NCBI GenBank assembly: GCA_017517985.1
Contig: JAFWWX010000445.1
Location: forward strand, 1-8,562
Origin: Clostridia bacterium
GTDB taxonomy: Bacteria > Bacillota_A > Clostridia > Oscillospirales > CAG-382
Direction of reading: 5' to 3'
DNA length: 8,562 nt
The notes under the pieces were generated by a model that had not been told where the DNA came from, did no database searches, and was given only the letters and a program-made list of their open reading frames with translations. The stretch's first letter is position 1. Every line of letters starts with the position of its first letter. This document shows, piece by piece, positions 5,443 through 8,562 of the stretch. Made by a program: the position numbers and the translations under genes.

Positions 5443-7530
5443 TTACTCTATCACTGAGGTCTTATGGGTATTTCTTGCAATAATCTGCATTATAACTACA
5501 GCTGCAACAAGCACAAGTCCGATTGTATCTGTGATAAGTCCGGGATAAATCATCAGAAGACCTCCTGCAAGAAGCGGAATCACTTCGTAGAATTTCAGTT
5601 TTCTGAGCATATATCCTTCAAGTGCGGCAGAAAGAGCGAAGATACCTACGCAAGAAGTTACTATGATAAGTGCAACCTCTGCTACCGTTGCATTAATAAA
5701 CAGCATTTTGGGATTGAATGCGAAGATATAAGGAATGATAAATGCCGTTATTGCAAGTCTTGTTGCATTTACACCGGTCTTTAAGGGATTGGAGCCTGCT
5801 ATGGCACTACCTGCATATGCTGCAAGAGCCACAGGAGGAGTAATATCAGCAACTATACCGAAGTAGAATACAAACATGTGGGCAGCAAGAACAGGAAGTC
5901 CCATTTCTGTAAGTATGGGGGCTGTGATTGTTGCCATAATAAGGTAGTTTGCAGTTGTGGGGACACCCATACCGAGAACAATACAAGTTATCATTGTAAG
6001 GAAGAGTGCTATAAAGAGATTGTTCTGTGCAATGGGAACTATTATATCAATAAGGGTTGAGCCAAGGCTTGTAAGGGTTACAACACCTGCTACAATACCT
6101 GCAAGAGCGCAGGCAAGAGATACACCCATTGTGTTCTTTATACCTGTTTCAAGTGCGTCAAGAGCTATCTTTCCGGATTCCCTTGTATGTTTTCCTATAA
6201 AGGAAAGTACAATATAAGAGGCACCTGCAAGAAGTGCGGAATTTTCAAGCTCCATACTGAACGCAAAATAAAGAACAAGGAACAGTATTACGGGAACTAA
6301 TGCTATATAGTCAAGAATCTGTGCAGACTTTTTAACCACTGCTTTTACTATATCTGTTAAAAGCATTATTGCGAGAGTTGTGATTATAGCCATACACGCT
6401 GCCTGTGCGGGAGTACTACCTCCTGACATCATTGCAACAAGCACAACTATCGGCAATAAAAGATAGCCTTTGCGCAAAAACAACTTAAAGAAATTAGGAA
6501 TCGCTTCCTTGGGTAACCCCTTAAGCCCAAGCTTCTTTGCTTCAAAGTGGATCATCATAAAGATTCCTGCAAAGTAAAGCACTGCAGGAAGTATCGCCGC
6601 AACTGCAATTGTTGCATAGGGAGTACCTGTAATTTCCGACATCAGGAATGCTGCAGCACCCATAATGGGAGGCATTATCTGTCCACCGGTTGATGCAGCC
6701 GCTTCAACCGCTGCCGCAAATTCGGGCTTATAGCCTATCTTCTTCATGGTTGGAATTGTTACAGAACCACTTCCTACAGTATTCGCAACGGATGAGCCTG
6801 AATACATACCCTCAAGAGCAGAAGAAATTACCGCAACCTTTGCAGGTCCTCCGGAAGCCCAGCCGGCAATCGAGTTTGCAAGGTCAACAAAGAAGTTACC
6901 AATTCCTGTTTTTTCAAGGAAAGCACCTAGGATGATAAAGAACACAATAAATGTTGAACATACATTAAGGGGTGTTCCGGGAATACCGTTTGTAGTATAG
7001 AAAAGATAATGAACTATTGAATGAAGTGATTTTCCGTATGCAAAAGCATATATAATAAAGCCACCTGCAACAAACAGAATCGGTACACCCACCGCTCTTC
7101 TACAAAGCTCAAAAAGTGCTACAATTCCGATAATACCCATTATCTTGTCAAAGTCTGTTATCATAGCTGCCCTGAAGGAAATTTCCTGGAAATTCAACGC
7201 ATAATAAAGAAATGGCATTGCAGCAATTACAGCAATTACAAAATCGTACCACGGTATGTAATTTTTGCGTTTTGTCTGTTTTTTATAGGGCGGATAGATA
7301 AGGAATCCAAGGAACATAATTGTTCCGAGAAAAAGATTCATTCTTACCTGTTCGGGGAATGTAACGAATCGTGTGGCAAACACTGCTATTGCAAAAGCTA
7401 TAAACATTGCCTTCATTATTATCCCGAATACACCTGTAAATCGTCTTGTGTTGGATTCACGGTCAAATTCCGCCATCAGCTCATCGGCATTAATTAACTT
7501 TTCTTCTACCGAATGATTTGAATTCGACAT
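5443..7530 (-). CDS. TAXI-TRAP transporter permease, fused 4TM/12TM subunit
   Basis: Membrane subunit of a TRAP (tripartite ATP-independent periplasmic-type) importer, driven by a sodium or proton gradient and fed by a TAXI solute-binding protein. The 695 residues match the fused form, with the small DctQ-like part (helices near 33-55, 64-82, 92-113 and 127-146) joined to the large DctM-like part. Diagnostic DctM segments are YSGSSVANTVGSGSVTIPTM (243-262), AAASTGGQIMPP (277-288) and, in the second half, GMGVPTTANY (520-529) and GIVADITPPVALAA (558-571). The C-terminus adds two to three helices, usual in the fused type. The ATG at 7530 has AGGAGGG (complement of 7537-7543) 6 bases upstream. 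It is the last gene of an operon, 18 bases after the DUF1850 gene. Substrate unknown; glutamate- or C4-acid-like compounds are known for some TAXI systems. Confidence 0.95.
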   Translation of the reverse strand: MSNSNHSVEEKLINADELMAEFDRESNTRRFTGVFGIIMKAMFIAFAIAVFATRFVTFPEQVRMNLFLGTIMFLGFLIYPPYKKQTKRKNYIPWYDFVIAVIAAMPFLYYALNFQEISFRAAMITDFDKIMGIIGIVALFELCRRAVGVPILFVAGGFIIYAFAYGKSLHSIVHYLFYTTNGIPGTPLNVCSTFIVFFIILGAFLEKTGIGNFFVDLANSIAGWASGGPAKVAVISSALEGMYSGSSVANTVGSGSVTIPTMKKIGYKPEFAAAVEAAASTGGQIMPPIMGAAAFLMSEITGTPYATIAVAAILPAVLYFAGIFMMIHFEAKKLGLKGLPKEAIPNFFKLFLRKGYLLLPIVVLVAMMSGGSTPAQAACMAIITTLAIMLLTDIVKAVVKKSAQILDYIALVPVILFLVLYFAFSMELENSALLAGASYIVLSFIGKHTRESGKIALDALETGIKNTMGVSLACALAGIVAGVVTLTSLGSTLIDIIVPIAQNNLFIALFLTMITCIVLGMGVPTTANYLIMATITAPILTEMGLPVLAAHMFVFYFGIVADITPPVALAAYAGSAIAGSNPLKTGVNATRLAITAFIIPYIFAFNPKMLFINATVAEVALIIVTSCVGIFALSAALEGYMLRKLKFYEVIPLLAGGLLMIYPGLITDTIGLVLVAAVVIMQIIARNTHKTSVIE

Positions 7531-7548
7531 CTGAGTCCCTCCTGTATT

Positions 7549-8022
7549 TTATCTTAATTCAAAATATATATGTGCGTTTCTTCCGCACTTATCACGTAGG
7601 CTTATTGTTTCACCATTTATCTCAAGGATATGGTCAGATACCGTTCCGACAATGTATTTCACTTTCGGAAACTCGATATTAAATCCTGAAACAACCATAT
7701 TTCCTTTTTCGTCATACTCCAGAGTCTGCCCTTCTTCTATTTCCGTCTGGACACCGGCTCCGAACGCCGAATAAACAGTTCTGTCAACAAAAATCTTTCC
7801 TTCGCGTACTACAAAAACGTCCTTTACGGGACTTTGATTCACTGAATGTATAAACTCTACCGAAAATTCCGTTCCCTCGGAAACAGGAAATTCCATAATG
7901 ACCTTATCTGTTTCGGAATCGCAGATAACAAGTCTTTCTCCTTCTTTTTCCCCGCAGGACATAACACATATCACAGCCGTAATTAAGATTCCAATTACGG
8001 CTGCGACATAAAATTTCTTCAT
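7549..8022 (-). CDS. DUF1850 domain-containing lipoprotein of the TAXI-TRAP operon
   Basis: 157-residue exported protein of the DUF1850 family, whose genes regularly sit between a TAXI solute-binding gene and a fused TRAP permease gene, as here. Its function is not established; an accessory role in the transporter is inferred from this conserved neighbourhood. The family motif FIHSVNQSPVKDVF (57-70) and the YSAFGAG segment (84-90) are present. The N-terminus is MKK, a hydrophobic stretch, then VMSC (20-23), a plausible lipobox, which would anchor the protein by Cys23 on the outer face of the membrane. The ATG at 8022 has no recognisable Shine-Dalgarno sequence (the preceding bases are CTTTTTAA), yet no later start would keep the signal peptide. 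The gene starts 21 bases after the stop of the solute-binding gene, so translational coupling is possible. Confidence 0.88.
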   Translation of the reverse strand: MKKFYVAAVIGILITAVICVMSCGEKEGERLVICDSETDKVIMEFPVSEGTEFSVEFIHSVNQSPVKDVFVVREGKIFVDRTVYSAFGAGVQTEIEEGQTLEYDEKGNMVVSGFNIEFPKVKYIVGTVSDHILEINGETISLRDKCGRNAHIYFELR

Positions 8023-8043
8023 TTAAAAAGTTTATGCAGTTTT

Positions 8044-8562
8044 TTACTTGATTGCACCGACTTCTTTGAAGTACTTTTCAGCACCTGCGTGAAGCGGAAC
8101 TTCAGAAGGAATACCTTCAACTGCCTTGTTTACGTCAAGCTCAAGACCCTTTACGTGAGCCTTTGCAATTGCATCCTTGTTTTCAAAGATTGCCTTTGTG
8201 ATATTGTATACAGTATCTTCGGAAAGATCTTATCAACAATGTATGTAGCCATTACAGCAACTGTCTTAACGTCTTCTGTCATACCGTTATATGTTTCCTT
8301 GGGAACTATCTGCTGTGTATAGAATCCGTACTTTCCGGAAAGTTCAGCAAACTTTGCATCATCAACTGCTACAACTGTGATTTCCTTTGCCATAGCAAGG
8401 TCTGTTATAGCTGTTGTGGGGATACCTGCAACGCAGAAGAAAGCGTCGATCTTTTCATCTCTGAGAGCGTCAGCAGAGGGACCAAAGCCGAGGTTCTGCT
8501 TTTCGATGTCAGCGTTCATATCGATGCCATAAGCTTCGAGGATCTGCTTTGCGTTGAATTCA
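8044..8562 (-). pseudogene. TAXI family TRAP transporter solute-binding protein, C-terminal part with a one-base frameshift (5' end outside window)
   Basis: Extracytoplasmic substrate-binding subunit of the TRAP importer, first gene of this operon. From the right edge the frame reads EFNAKQILEAYGIDMNAD, then LGFGPSADALRDEKIDAFFC and VAGIPTTAITDLA, typical of the TAXI family, as far as IVDKIF (codon TTT at 8223-8225). Downstream the family sequence resumes in another frame: EDTVYNITKAIFENKDAIAK and onward (GAA at 8218-8220) to LHAGAEKYFKEVGAIK and a TAA at 8044-8046. One extra T beside the TTT would give IFSEDT and join the halves into about 172 residues. As written, translation adds 23 unrelated residues and stops at 8151. 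The Met at 8519 is internal, not a start. Either a real recent mutation or a base-call error; both halves look otherwise intact. Signal peptide not visible. Confidence 0.88.

Noticed and set aside
5464..6217. Open frames on the + strand within 5464-6217, some Cys- and Lys-rich and reminiscent of zinc-binding proteins
   Set aside because: They are antisense to the conserved DctM-like coding sequence. Their Cys content comes from reverse-complementing Ala/Thr-rich membrane codons.
8221..8226. Programmed ribosomal frameshifting in the TAXI gene
   Set aside because: The site has only three T's followed by CC, with no classical slippery heptamer, and family members are known as single-frame genes. 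A lost base explains it more simply.
8089..8322. A 77-codon open frame on the + strand opposite the TAXI gene
   Set aside because: It is the reverse side of conserved TAXI coding sequence on both sides of the frameshift, with Cys-rich, unfamiliar protein content.

Overview
The window looks like chromosomal DNA from an anaerobic, fairly low-GC member of the Bacillota, probably class Clostridia (Oscillospirales- or Lachnospirales-like). This rests on the style of the protein sequences, the purine-rich AGGAGG-type ribosome binding sites, consensus sigma-A-type promoter elements, and an FtsH / ECF S-component / TAXI-TRAP gene set. The assignment is an inference; no rRNA or other marker is present. 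I see no mobile element, CRISPR array, tRNA or rRNA.

Layout: bases 1-5344 are read on the + strand. They hold the C-terminal two thirds of the AAA+ zinc protease FtsH (cut by the left edge), a pyridoxal/pyridoxamine kinase, an ECF-transporter substrate-binding (S) subunit of the vitamin type, a flavin reductase-like FMN-binding protein, and two uncharacterised cell-envelope genes: a five-helix membrane protein followed by a lipoprotein with an internal 21-codon tandem duplication. Intrinsic terminators follow ftsH, the kinase, the S subunit and the lipoprotein. Two of them sit so close to the next gene (30 and 10 bases) that no promoter fits between, so those genes probably depend on read-through or on a promoter upstream of the hairpin. 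The S-subunit gene has its own textbook promoter.

Bases 5443-8562 are read on the - strand, convergent with the first block, and form a tripartite-type TAXI-TRAP transporter operon in the order solute-binding protein, DUF1850 lipoprotein, fused 4TM/12TM permease. The solute-binding gene runs off the right edge. It carries a one-base frameshift near 8221-8225: both halves of the C-terminal region are intact but in different frames.

How the genes may work together: the kinase and the S subunit suggest uptake and phosphorylation of a vitamin B6-type (or pyrimidine) compound. The membrane protein and lipoprotein probably form a two-gene unit with no known role. The TRAP genes form a sodium- or proton-driven importer for an unknown small organic acid-like substrate; its binding protein may be broken or mis-sequenced. 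I did not find a clearly new system. The most checkable points are the TAXI frameshift, the terminator abutting a Shine-Dalgarno sequence at 2993-3041, and the uncharacterised membrane protein/lipoprotein pair.
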